From Pisolithus tinctorius (lineage: Eukaryota; Basidiomycota; Agaricomycetes; Boletales; Pisolithaceae): a DNA stretch of 64,000 nt. The stretch lies in assembly GCA_024663395.1 (NCBI GenBank), contig JANFAH010000017.1, positions 310,001 to 374,000 on the forward strand, written 5' to 3'. Made by a program: the position numbers and the translations under genes. Each line of letters begins with the position of its first letter. The stretch's first letter is position 1. Under the pieces are notes generated by a model. The model made no database searches and was not told the DNA's origin. It saw only the letters and a program-made list of their open reading frames with translations. Shown here piece by piece: positions 7,692-19,792 of this stretch.

Positions 7692-10471
7692 ATGTCACTT
7701 TTTGACGATGATAATGACAATGACTTCTGTTTGCAGATGGAAACCAGCAGCAATGCATCCATCAAAGAACAGCTTACCATCAGGCACAGTGAGGATGATG
7801 GCAATGGCATGTCCATTGCCAACTCGTGTACAGATGCTAGTTACAATGCGTCCTCCACAGACCAGCTTGCTGCAAGATGTACCACGCCAAAACCAGCAGA
7901 GCACAACACCACTGCTGGTGTCGCCCCTAAACATGAGCCCCCACATGCCTCAGCTTCCACCACACATACTGTGACCACTACATCAACACATCACAAGTGA
8001 TGCAACAAGGGTGACAAACCATGGCCTATTGCAAAGTGTCATAACAGAGAACTAGATTACTCCTACTCACTTTGTCAGCAACTCCAGGGAATGGCAGCAG
8101 AATTGAACCACCTGAAGGCCAAGTTAGGTCTGAAAGGGTTGGTGAGTAGCCAACTCTAACCTACTACTTGTCACTGGGGCTGATGGACTATCATGAACAT
8201 GCCAGCACGAACTTGCCACCCTTGAGAAGACGACACAAAACAGCCTTCTCACTACAAAGAATGAGTTTGATTTGCAGAAGAAAGTTCTATCTGATATGCA
8301 TACTGTGCTTGCTACTCAAGAACAAGAGCTCTGCAGACTCCGGCATGAAATTCAGGTCAGCCATCTCATATCACTGTCTTGGACTGTATTCATGTGAACC
8401 AAGGAGCATTACCAAGAGCGCAGTGTTTTGTGAAACCTCCAAGAAGAGGTTCAGGTGAGAAGTGCATAGCTTTACTTAATATCACACTCATGTGTTCGAA
8501 AGGAAAACCACAGACAGTGGGAACCTCTTCTTAAATCTCATGACCGGGCACTTACCATGCTCAGAGATGAAATTCAGGTATGCCATCCTCAGTGCTCTGT
8601 CAGGCCATTGCTCAATGAATGAAGGAACAACACCATCAGCATGATACCTTACTGGCAGCTCAAAAGGAGGAGTTTTTGAGGTTCTGAAATGAACTGCAGG
8701 TGAGTCGTTGTGGATCACTATACACTCCTGACAGTTTACATCACACTGAAGGAATGTGATCAACTACGGGAAATCGAGATAGCACAACATACTGCTGCTA
8801 TGGAAGAGCACTTGCAATCAGAACTGAAGAAGGTTGGCAATGATGTGGTGACGCGCTGCCAAGCAGAGAAAGAGAGGGAATTAGCAGCAATGGTTCAACA
8901 CAATATGCGACATAGACATGTAAGTGAACAAACTATGTAGTTTGTCAGGCAATGCTGACTGCCCTCAGACAATTCAAACAGCATCTCAAGCTGAACCAGT
9001 GCACTTTCCAGCTGAATCCGAGTCTCCTACCTGCCAGGACAACCAGCCACAAACACCATGACAAGCGTCCACTGCACCACTGCCCCAGCATGCACAAACT
9101 CCATATTTGGACACTATCAAGAAGATCAAACGAACCCAAGCAGCTTCACAAAGAACCTGCCTCATCAGCATGTCTCATGAGGTAAGTAAGGAAATATACA
9201 ACTTGATATGAATATCTCACAATCAATAGCCTATTGACAATGAAGAGTTCCAATCTACTGCTTCAGAACCTGAGGTATCACAAGCAAACAACAGTGATCC
9301 TGTATCAATGGTGGAGGTGATTGCCAAGGGGGTTGAAGCTGCACTTTGGAAAGTACTTGGTGATGGTGCTATCACTATGCCATGAACAGGGCAGTCATGG
9401 AAGTCACCTCGAAAACAAAAGGAGGTGGATAAAGAAGTGGAGATAGAGAAGGCTACAGAGCCACGAGGACATCGTGATCTTATACTGGTAAGTGACATTG
9501 CTAATTCTGTTCATGTGCTAAACCAGCTGTGATAGAGTGAAGTCCATCGCTTCTTCAAGGGAAAACTCAAAATAAGTCAGGACCATGAATTTATTTTGAA
9601 TGAAATGGCCCCCCCAATGATGTCCATGCATACGAACACGAAGATGGTCCACCACCCGACATGGACTCACCAACTTTCAATCTCATGCAGGGCTATTCCT
9701 TGCTGTGGAATTCTTTCATCATCGACCACCTTCTTGACAAATTTCAGAGATGAGGCAATAAAGAACACTGGCCTGTAATGAAGTCCAATGATTACATGTT
9801 GGAAATCCTACGTGAATGCTACAGATGTCTACGCTCAACATGGCAGAAAGCTCAGCCACATATTACAACAAAGGGCACAGTAGAAACTTCTGCTGAGATT
9901 GAAGAATGCTTGGTAGTGGAATGAACCTGGGTACTCAAAGAGGGCAGACAGACCACATGACGACGAAATGTAGGGCATTAATTTTGCTGTTTCATACCGG
10001 TTACTCAACCCGTTTTAGAAATATCAGTGTCGATGTGCTGTTCTTGAACATATGGTTGCTCTCAAGAAAGACTCCACAAATGGCGAAGGTGATCTCCATG
10101 CTTGGCAATGGCTCCTGCAGCTGATCCACACACTGGGCAAGCATGGGATGAGTTCTGAGGACAGCGACATTGACAATAACATCATGACTATCCTCTGAGT
10201 TAAGAATATGGCATGGTGACACAGTGTCAAGCAGGAACTTGATATTATTGACCTCCAGAGACTTGTCGACAATGATGTTTTTGCACCCCAAGGATCAAAG
10301 CCTATCCAGAGGTTTCATGCACCTGGAAACCCCCAAAGTTTGTGCACTCCAGTCCCAGGCTTACCACAGTCTATCTATGATTCCATTTGGCTTGCTGGGC
10401 TTACTCACCATGAATGGGACTGCCTGAAAGTATCAGAGGAACCGTTTCCATGGATGGAGATAGCCATTGCC
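7692..10471 (+). pseudogene. Decayed multi-exon coiled-coil gene of an expanded mushroom family (GMSSEDSD type)
   Basis: Starts at an ATG followed by an Asp/Asn-rich segment. Several short exons with clear GT donors encode heptad-like Gln/Glu/Lys/Leu coiled coil (about 8060-8940), then a Pro/Gln linker and a C-terminal domain. The last part (about 10140-10471) contains GMSSEDSD, AW-R, then LPQSIYDSIW and a PFPWM end. I recall this C-terminal layout from many uncharacterised Agaricomycete proteins; a relative lies at 26850-29196. Reading frames across exons are broken by TGA codons at Arg-like positions (7998-8000 and in later exons), so it is probably dead. Function unknown. Confidence 0.6.
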
Positions 10472-12138
10472 TGATACTAGATACCCAATGTAGTGTGTGT
10501 ATGTACATATAGATACTAAGAACATCTACGTGAAAATGGATGATCACACTGGGCAATCATTGTGCAACCACAGGGCGATCATTGGGCAACAAACAGGTGA
10601 CTGTCAGGCAATTAGTATGGGCCGTGGCAAAACTTCAAGTGTAGGCACATGTAGGAACACTAATTCTAGACTTGAAGTAAAATTTGTTACTGGAATTTTG
10701 GCAGTACTTCGTGTATTGTCAGTTATGCAAATTAGGACAAAACTTAAAGTTTCACCCTGCACTGCACGTGTTGACATAACTTCCTATCTTGGACAACATC
10801 TGCTATTCAACCATACTTATTGTTTACACAATGATTAGATGTTTGCTCTGACTTCAAACCTGAGCAAACATGTAGAAAAGGATCTAAACTTCAAGTATGG
10901 ATTTTTTCAGTATGCCATCACAAACTCTAAGTGTGAGATTGATGTATTGTATTACATATAACAGGGTACTATAGGGCCGCTCAAAGTTGCTAGAGGTTCG
11001 GCTAATTCCTCGGGTGTTTGTTGGGTGTTTGTGGTGAGTTTTCAGCTGAGAATATCAGTATTCAAACTCTGACTGCTCTCGTCTAATCAGAATATTGATC
11101 ATCATTTAGTATGCATCCCCATTCCCCCCCCCATGTATACATCTGCTTTGTATTCACACTACAATAGTATGTAGTAGTACATATGAATGTGGATGTTTGT
11201 CTTCTTTGCTATCAGTTCATTATCACTTGCTAGATCTCTCTGTTGATAAGCATGCACGCTTTTCGGCGGAGTTTGAATCTCCAGTCAGAGCTTAAATATT
11301 CGCTCACAAACTCACAACTCAACCGGGCGAATGGAGATTCAAACTTCAGCATTCTCGCTTCCAGGAACATGCCTGCCAAGAGTAAGGAGTGCTTCATGTG
11401 TCATCAACATGCAGTTATACGTTTCAAGTTGATATGGACACTCTACATATCAACGACCACACATAGGCCGGTTTTTGAGGGCAGTCGACCAGGTGGGCAG
11501 TCATACGACATGTGAACTACCGAACCTCTGGGTTTTTGCTGGTTGTCTCCGCATGGTGCTAGTGCAAGTGCTCGTGGACTCTCCAGAAACAACAGAAGAG
11601 CCGCTGTCATGGCTGCTGTGGCCGCATTATTGGCACCAACAGGTCTCTGGGTGTTTTCAAGAGAACCGGCATTCGCATTGTTGTCAGTCGTCAGATGGTA
11701 GAAGGTCACCTTGATGGGTTCTTGGGTGTATCGGCTGTGAAGAACAAACGTCATTGGTGGTACCTAGCCATGTGCGAGGGGTGTACGTGTTTACAGTTAT
11801 GAATTGTACTTCATCTAAATATATGGGATTGTGCATCAAATGAAGGTGAAATTGACCATGATTTGAGGACCCCTGCACACAGTTTCACAGCTGGGAATGT
11901 CCATGCTGGCTTGCGAAGGTGGCGAAGCTCTGGAGTGACCTCGTGGAAGGTAATGGATCACATATATTAATAATATACGCCATACATTTGCTATCCTCCA
12001 AAGTCACCTTCGTGTGGCAATGCTGACCGTTATTTACAGGGAAATAAATACATAGCAGCACCAAATTTATGTCACAAGTCTACCGAGTCCAGTCTACTGG
12101 GATTCCATGGCAGTCATGCCTCATGACGCTTGGACAGC
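10472..12138. other. Degraded intergenic sequence
   Basis: AT-rich, with only short unsupported frames. Direct repeats or gene motifs were not evident; a short C-rich run occurs near 11120-11131. Confidence 0.4.
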
Positions 12139-12609
12139 TCATCCCCCCAGGTGTATGACAGGTTGGTTTGCATGAGCATCCACTCGATCGTGATTGAGGT
12201 GATGCTCACAGATATGGCAGATGTAGTTGTGCCTTTTAACTTGGCATCCACATCCCTGCCACATGCAGACCAACTCGACTTCGTGGGCCATCTTTGAGAT
12301 ACCATGTGTATCTTTGAAGTGGTTGGGGGTGGTACCACAATTAATAGGTCCCAGGCATTCCCTCCCCTTGGGATCTGTGTGGAGGCACAAGTCCACAGGC
12401 AGCAGGTATACCGGTTCTTGATTCAGGGACTTAATTGTCTCCACAAATGCAGCCCAGAAAATACGCACCCCTTTTTGTGCCACTGTGGGGGCCTCTAGGG
12501 CGGTCTTGCTCAAGGTAAAAGATGTACTGCATTGCAGTAAAAGTTGGGAGCTCTCTGGAGGCACGAACAAAGCAGGACACACCTGTTGGCAATTGAACCC
12601 ATGTAACAT
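12139..12609 (-). pseudogene. Fragment of a zinc-finger-like basidiomycete protein
   Basis: An open frame of about 156 codons. Its C-terminal part has paired Cys and His (NCGT..HFKDTHG, then CMWQGCG...HNYICHICEHH) resembling the degenerate C2H2-like repeats seen in uncharacterised mushroom proteins. Other exons may lie upstream to about 12823, but they cross a poly-C tract and contain stops. I call it a remnant; the family assignment is from memory. Confidence 0.35.
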
Positions 12610-12717
12610 GCTGGCATCCAGCTGTTGTCGAATGATATATCATAATGGACAAACACACTGTCACCCCCAGAGACATCTTTATAGGGAACACAAGAAGTAG
12701 TGTGGCACTGGTTTTGA

Positions 12718-12737
12718 CCCCCCCCCCCCCCCCCCCC
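12718..12737 (+). repeat. Poly-C tract (20 bases)
   Basis: Twenty consecutive C residues. Homopolymers this long are prone to slippage and to sequencing error. Confidence 0.9.
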
Positions 12738-12739
12738 TC

Positions 12740-15060
12740 ATAGCTGGGAATGAAATGGAGGACTTGTGTAGCCATACAGAAATGGGTGGACAGAACACAA
12801 TCGATGTTGAGGATATCACACAAGCGTCTGATGCTGATGCCACCCCAACAACCTGGTACTGCTGAAGTTGCTTGGGCTGCTTCCCTGACACTATCCCAAA
12901 GATGGAATGTTGCTCATGGTGTCCATATCATGCATCAGACAACAAGATAAGATGCTTACATTGGAAAATCGCCCCTGGGCACGTGAATTTCATATAAAGT
13001 GTCAACACTAACTGGCTCAAACAAATTGCTATGTTGGAAGTCATTCACATTGGCAAATCACCTGTCACCCTTGGGCACACAGCCTTCATATCGAATGTCA
13101 ACAGGCACCGGGAAAGGTTTCTGAATTGGAAAGCAGTGCCGGTTGGCAAATCACCCCTGGGCATGCAGCTTTCAAATGAAGTGTCAACACCCCACAAAGA
13201 AACTCACCATGATGCCGGAAGGGCCTCAGTTTGGATATATGCAGACTGCAAGAGGTCCTGACGACTGGGAAGCAAATGCAATGTAAAGGAAGATACACAT
13301 ATGTTACCACCAAGGGGACATCATCAGAGGGACCGGGAATGACAAAATCATGGTCACGACCAGTCAGTGATGGGTTTAAACAAGTTTAAACCATTTATTC
13401 GCTTCCTGATGATCCCTGGGTGATTGCTATGACAGTAACCATGCAGCTTAAAATTGCATGGAAGTGATGACACTGAGGTTGCTCCGCTGTTTAAAAAATG
13501 CACATTGTTAGCGATTCGTTCACAAATGAATTAGATTCTGCAGCTGAAGTCCACCAAGGGTTCGTTCGGGTATGGAATCCGGACCAGCGTACACAAGTAT
13601 GCGGCTATCATACATATGATTCAGAGCCAGACAGAAAGGATATCTGGCAAAGCGGAATTCATGCTAGCAAATCGCGCCCATACACACGCCCATCAAGTGA
13701 AGTGACTCCTCGCCAAGACACTCACAAGTGAACTGAATATTAAAGTCCACTGAGGGGTTCATTTGAGTGCAGAACGTGCAGCCACGCATGCATGTGTCTG
13801 TCATTGGTCTGTCATGTTTGATGGCAGACAGAAACAATGTGAGGCCTTGAGGGCTCCGTGTGTGTGCTGCTAAGTTTTGGTGGCCATATGAAATTAGTAA
13901 CTGAGTCTCAGTTTGGATGTAAGTAGAACTCAATGTTACTCCTACCAACTGAGGCCAAACCTGTAAAGGAGCACCTTACTAACTAAGATCACAGCCAATG
14001 TTTATTGTACAGCACCATAACATTGGCAAGCCATGCTATACCTAAATCGAGGGATCTTGGGAATTTGACAGGTTAGCACACTTTCAATAGATGCATTCAC
14101 CACACCTACTACTCTACTAGTTGTGTTCCAGTGTCACCACAGACAGCATTCCAGGCACTCCTCTTCCAGTACCACCCCCTTGGCTCCAGATGACATCACC
14201 GTGTGGAACTGGAGGAAAGCTTACCCTGATCTCTCCCCATATCCCTGGCATCTTCTCCACGAACAGGTGTTATTATTCTTATCGCAACACCACATCCACT
14301 CACTCAGCCCTGAGTTGTTGAACAAAAGACTGTCCTTATCAGCTGCCAGCCCGTTCCTCATGAAGCTATGCTATGTGCTGAGCACATCCACAGTGGCTGT
14401 AAGCATAGCCACCTGCAAATTTGTGGAATCCTTTGCATATCGACAACTAGTCATTCGACACGTGATCAACTACTGAACTACTGGGTTTACAGGATATGGA
14501 GTCCAATGTGTCCGATCACTGGAGCCAAGCACTGTAGTGGAAGTAGAATTTCTTTGCCTTTCTTCTCCCTCGAGGGATGAATGAACGAAGACTTAGTGTC
14601 AATTGCTCGTTCACCATATATTACATGCAAGATATACTATATGTCAATGCGACATCCACTGGCATCACTGGCTCAAACCCGGACTCAGGCTCACCCCCAA
14701 CATCATCCATATCCCCCTCCTTGTCCTTGTCCTTCTCTGTGATCCTACCACAAGGTTTCACTTGGGACCTTATCCTACTTCTCATCTTCACAAGCTTTAC
14801 TGACGAAGATTCATCTACTTCCTCAATGTCCACCCTCCCACTGGCTCCGCTTGCCCTTCCCCTAGCTCGACCATGAGTACATCTGGCACGAGGCTTCCGA
14901 GTGCTTGGGGAAATTGGATTTTCTCCTTGCAGCTGATGGTGGTGCACAGTTGCCTCAGTCGATGTCATTATCACCTTCAAAATACTCATGCCTGGCCACA
15001 TAGTGTAGTCACACTTAGTCACAACACATGGGCAGCCTGTGTGCCAAAACACCAACACTT
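12740..15060. other. Degraded sequence with short dispersed direct repeats
   Basis: Several diverged copies of a block containing GCAAATCACC and GGGCA about 60-100 bp apart occur at 12964-13170, and a related block recurs near 13670. Short open frames at 14123-14476 and 14621-15058 (minus, with a Lys/Asp/Glu-rich part) are unsupported; they could be exons of a lost gene. Confidence 0.35.
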
Positions 15061-16890
15061 ATATAGACCCCAAGATGGGCCTGCCTAAATAGATTAGCCA
15101 GTACACATGGACAGGCCTGAGGGACTAAAGTGAGAGCAACATATGTATGGGCCTGTAAGTGCATTACCATGACATATGGGAGGGCCTGTGGTGGGTAAGG
15201 ATGTTGAAACATTTAGATGGGCCTGTGACCAATTAAGTATACTGAGCTGCTGTAAGACATGGACAGGCCCATCCAGGTAGGTTACACCCCTGTTGCAACA
15301 TCAAGGCAGGCCTGCCTATCATAACATGGAGAGGGTCACAACATAAGGATGAGCCTGGGAGTAATATCATTTATGGTGTCACAACATATAGACAGGCCCA
15401 TTCATAATAAGCTGTACCCCTGTCACAACATAAAGATGGGCCTGTCAGTAATGTCATTTCATAATGTCACAACATATGGATGGGCCTGTCAACAGTAAGA
15501 TGTACTGCTGTTGAAACATAAAGACAGGCCTGTCACTAGTATCATTTAATAGAGTCACAACATAAGGTTGGGCCCTTCAGTAGTATTATTTATATTGTCA
15601 CAATGTATGGACAGGCCCATCCACAGTAAGATGTACCTCTGACGAAACATAAAGATGGGCCTGTCAGTAATCTCATGTATAACATATGGATGGGCCCTTC
15701 AGTAGTATGATTTATATTGTCACAACATATGGGTGGGCCTGGCCCCAGTAAGATGTACCCTGTCAAAACATAAAGATGGGCCTGTCACTAGTATCATTTA
15801 ATAGAGTCACAACATATGGACAGGCCCTTCAGTAATATTATTTATATTGTCACAACAGATGGATGGGCCCATCCACAGTAAGATGTACCACTGAAGAAAC
15901 ATTAAGATGGGCCTGTCAGTAATCTCATGCATAGCATCACAACATATGGACAGGCCCTTCAGTAGTATTATTTATATTGTCACAACATATGGGTGGGCCA
16001 GGCCCCAGTAAGATGTGCCCTGTCAAAACATAAAGATGGGCCCATCACTAGTATCATTTAATAGAGTCACAACATATGGATGGGCCCTTCAGTAATATTA
16101 TTTATATCATCACAACATATGGATGGGCCTGTCCACAGTAAGATGTACCTCTGAAGAAACATAAAGACAGGCCCATCAGTAATCTCATATATAGCATTAC
16201 AACATATGGATGGGCCCTTCAGTAGTATTATTTATATTGTTACAACATATGGGTGGGCCCAGCCCCAGTAAGATGTACCCTGTTGAAACATAAAGACAGG
16301 CCCATCCACAGTAAGATGTACCTCTGATGAAACATAAAGATGGGCCCATCAGTAATGTTGTTTAATAGTGTCACAACATAAGGATGGGCCCTTCAGTAGT
16401 ATTATTTATAATGTCACATCATATGGACAGGCCTGTCAGTAATATCATCTAATAGCATCACAACATAAGGACAGGCCCTTCAGTAGTATCATGTATATCA
16501 TCACAACAAATGGACAGGCCCATCTAGTAAGATGCACCCCTGTTGCAACATAAGGACAAGTCCATGTATGGTATTCTTAGGCAGTGGAAAGGGAGATCCA
16601 AGCTATCCACATAAGGATGGCCCATGTAAGGCATTCTCAGGCAGCAGAAAGGGAGATCAAAGGGATCTACATAAGGACAGGCCCATCCATGGTATTCTCA
16701 GGCAGCAGATAAGGGAAAACAAAAACCAGTGTTACAACATAAGACAGTCTGATCTGTCCATTGCAGGATTACAAACCCTTGGCACCACATAAGGTGGGCC
16801 AATCTGTCATATCATAGATAGCTCACCACAAATGGATTGGCCTATCCATATTGGGTTATCCCCTGTCACAATATAAGACAGGCCCAGGAA
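15061..16890. repeat. 44-bp satellite array with ~255-bp higher-order repeat, almost free of CpG
   Basis: About 40 tandem units of 43-44 bp, each with ACAACATA, then GAYRGGCCYRTC, then AGTAATATCATTTATA-like sequence. Sets of about six units recur: the segment CACTAGTATCATTTAATAGA starts near 15534, 15786 and 16046, a period of about 252-260 bp. Only one CpG (15643) was seen between 15061 and 16560. Units become irregular after 16540. No coding role. Confidence 0.9.
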
Positions 16891-17305
16891 GACAAGAAAT
16901 GAAGAAAGTGGAACCTCTTGCACTATAGAGTATCTGAATTTCCCACTATAAATTGTGTTTCATGTTGGATGATTTGCCTATTCAGTTGGAATCTCAGGTG
17001 CTGGTCTATGTAGCTGCAAGCCAGGACTCTGCCATTGGAGCAGATGGGAAACATGCAAAACAAACAGCAATGCTATTCCAGAACAATGCATAATATTTTT
17101 ATCTGAGTCTCTGCTTCATATATGCATTCAGGATTATGGACTTGTACTGGTATTGCCATCATGCCATGGGAATCATTCATAGGCAGGATAAAAAATGTGA
17201 CATCCGCATATCTTGTCATCCATCTTTAACCTCTGACTCTTCCACTCTCCAATCACCATCACCACTCTCACCATCAAACTACTCCATCATCTCATCATCA
17301 GAAAC

Positions 17306-17604
17306 ATGTTGTCATCATCATCTCACAAGCTCTTCAAGAAATCACCTGAGCTTGATGCTGCAGCCAACTGCATCCTTCAAATTTACTTCAAGGATATTGC
17401 AGAAAGCAGCAAGCTGGGAAAGGCAGACAAGATTGTGAAGGGAGAGGTGCCATCAAGCTGATAAACAATGAACTAGTGCATCATAGTGTCATCACATTTT
17501 TTCACTAACTGATGTATTCAGGATGCTGTATGTGACCTCATTGCTAGGACAGATGAGATTCCAATGACCCTCATTGGCATTGACACATTCTTAAAGTGGC
17601 ATGA
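17306..17604 (+). pseudogene. 5' part of a zinc-cluster-like gene split by the CACTA element
   Basis: Exon 1 17306-17446 (47 codons, ATG start, helical and Lys-rich), intron 17447-17521, exon 2 17522-17604. The reading frame stops at the transposon. If 17604 is placed next to 39912, removing one copy of the TGA duplication, the frame stays open through KWHE-DLSLSDHLW into the downstream part, which supports both the gene model and the exact insertion point. Function unknown. The sequence is CpG-poor like the right-hand part. Confidence 0.65.
17602..17604. other. Target-site duplication TGA (left copy; right copy 39909-39911)
   Basis: TGA flanks the CACTG...CAGTG termini on both sides. Three bases agree with the CACTA superfamily rule. 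Confidence 0.85.
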
Positions 17605-18390
17605 CACTGCAGGCAAAGGCCTGATGATCGTGTCACTAAGCTGAGCTTCAAATTCACTGTCAACGAAAAATTCAGAGAGCGCTGAACGGATATTTTGAAG
17701 TGTACAGAAATTTGTCAATAGCCTTGAACTTTCTGACTGTCTGTTTACTGGGACTGCAACAAGTTTGAACAGGTGTAAATGCCCTCTAATGGAAGACGTG
17801 AATTTGAAGACCGATCTGCAAAGTGCAGTGATCCAGGTCATGGAGTTTCTTTGAATTTGTGGGGCTGTGTCATAGGGTTCCAAATCAGGAACGAAACTCG
17901 ACATTCTGATCACAAAAAATGACCTCTCCAATAACCTTTGTACTTTGAGTTTAGCCAAGCATCATCAATGTCCTTATAGTTGTATTACATTTGAACCAGC
18001 AGTGATCGTAAAAAAGCGCCACTCTGAAGACTGATTATGAAGTATATCATGAGATCCTTGCTACATACATCCAGTTCCATATGTGATATCCAGGCAATGC
18101 TCCGAGTCGCGTGTCTTGCACAGATAATGACAAACTGTTTTTCACTGTACTATAGCTGACGATGTTTGGAGGACTTGAAGTTGGGGCAGCATTTCGACAC
18201 TCTCCAAATATCATCATCACTTCTCATTGTGCATGCGTCGTGACCATCCGCCTTACATGCTTTTTTTGCAGCACGCCACTAATAGCTGATCTGGGGCCGC
18301 TGCAACTCTCCGCTGCTGGCGCTGCCCATGTGTAATGCGTGTCTGTATCAATGTACATTCGGTAATTACATGAAGAAAAAGGAATTTTCT
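17605..18390 (+). repeat. Left terminal inverted repeat of the CACTA element
   Basis: Starts CACTGCAGG. Matches the reverse complement of 39114-39908 with scattered differences and small indels; identity falls off after 18390. The 146-codon open frame at 17518-17958 is only a shadow of this repeat and appears in both copies. Confidence 0.93.
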
Positions 18391-18548
18391 CGGGTGGCAG
18401 GATTAGTTAGGGTTCTGCGAGGAATGAGTAAGCTAACATCGAATATTCATACCTGAGGGCACCTACAGTACTGGTAAGGCTCAGCAGAGATGGCTATGGA
18501 CGAAAAGACAACCAATCTATTATTGAAATGGACACGACTGGATGATAA

Positions 18549-19452
18549 TCATGTTCGATCCACCTTCTTCTGGTGGCCACGAATCCTCCCCTTGTAAGTT
18601 GATCTCGTTTTCTTTGTTACCCAGGTAGGTTCTATACCGTCAGCGATGAAGAGACGGTAGTCCTGTAACAGTGGGTGATGATGACCATCCGAAACATCAC
18701 TTATCCATTGATCCCCTTCTCGCAACCATATCTGAACCTTTTCATTGCCGTAGTGATGAATGTAAAGATCGCCATCCACTGCACAAGAACAAGACGGAGG
18801 GTACTGCAAAGGGAGGCGATGGGTCGTTATGTATCGTCCTGTTGTGACATTGAGGTTACGGATTTTGTGTTCCTGACGATTGGGTCTCGTAACTGTTGCA
18901 TAGCTACTCGTGATTGAAGCCACTTGCTCCGATTCTATATATTGAGACGTACCTTTCTGCCCCGCTATCCTTTACAGCAATGTTCACATCAGCAATACTA
19001 CAGGTGGGCACATGTGCATCCACTTCACTTCGAGGAGAGAGTGGAACTGTCAACGGAAATCGCTGCTGATGAATGGGAATGGTCTGTAGAGAAAGTATGC
19101 AGTCAGTCGTGCGACTGAATGGAAATAAATTCTTACGTCTCTGTCCATCAATTCAATGGTGATGATAGGCTTGACTCTTATACATTCACAAAGCAGGAAT
19201 GATTGTCGGTGTATCGGGATTGCCTGCAGCAGTGAGCAATGGATGAATGGATGAACTAGGTAGAAAGTCGCGTACGTCAGTCTCTACCCACCTATATGGT
19301 CGATATGGTGCAACATCTTCTCGGCAATGCTTGACGAAACTTTCAGAGGTTGGCACCTTCATCAAAAAGTCCACAGTTAGAGGTGAATAGAAAGCAATGA
19401 AAAGTGTAGTGAAGCATTGTATACTCATTGCCTGGCCAGCATCACGGTTCAC
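18549..19452 (-). other. Unrecognised two- or three-exon gene inside the CACTA element
   Basis: Open stretches 19452-19186 (FYSPLTVDFLMKVPTSESF) and 18923-18549 (DGDLYIHHYGNEKVQIW, then a Lys/Arg-rich end) on the minus strand, separated by sequence with stops that may be introns. The second part reads like a beta-rich repeat. It follows the transposase on the same strand and lies next to the left TIR, a usual place for the second gene of CACTA elements, but I do not recognise it. Confidence 0.35.
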
Positions 19453-19792
19453 AAAGGACTGTCATGCCAAATAAAGATGTGAGAAACAATCATATTTTGA
19501 CACTGCTCAATTAAAGGATGATTGAGAAGCAACTTAGCAAATATCAGTGTGCACCATTCTAATAGGCATAACAAGTAAAGCTTTCTGATCTCGATTTATA
19601 GTCCAGCAAATTGTGTATAACCATGACTCTGTATTTTAGGCAATGGGGCTGATTTCGATATAAGCATGTGCTGGCGAAACATTTGTAACGACTATAACTA
19701 CATATTCTCGTACTTCTCCAAGCCCCGGGTTATATCACGTGGATCTGAACTGGCTCAGTCCTAGATATAAAGCATAGTATAAGCATTTCACT

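Noticed and set aside
12718..12737. Poly-C as a functional G-quadruplex or promoter element
   Set aside because: A homopolymer in degraded sequence; nothing around it supports a function.
15061..16890. CRISPR-like array
   Set aside because: Units are contiguous with no unique spacers; eukaryotic satellite.
17518..17958. 146-codon open frame repeated at 39555-39911
   Set aside because: It is the CACTA terminal inverted repeat read in opposite directions; no motif or start context.
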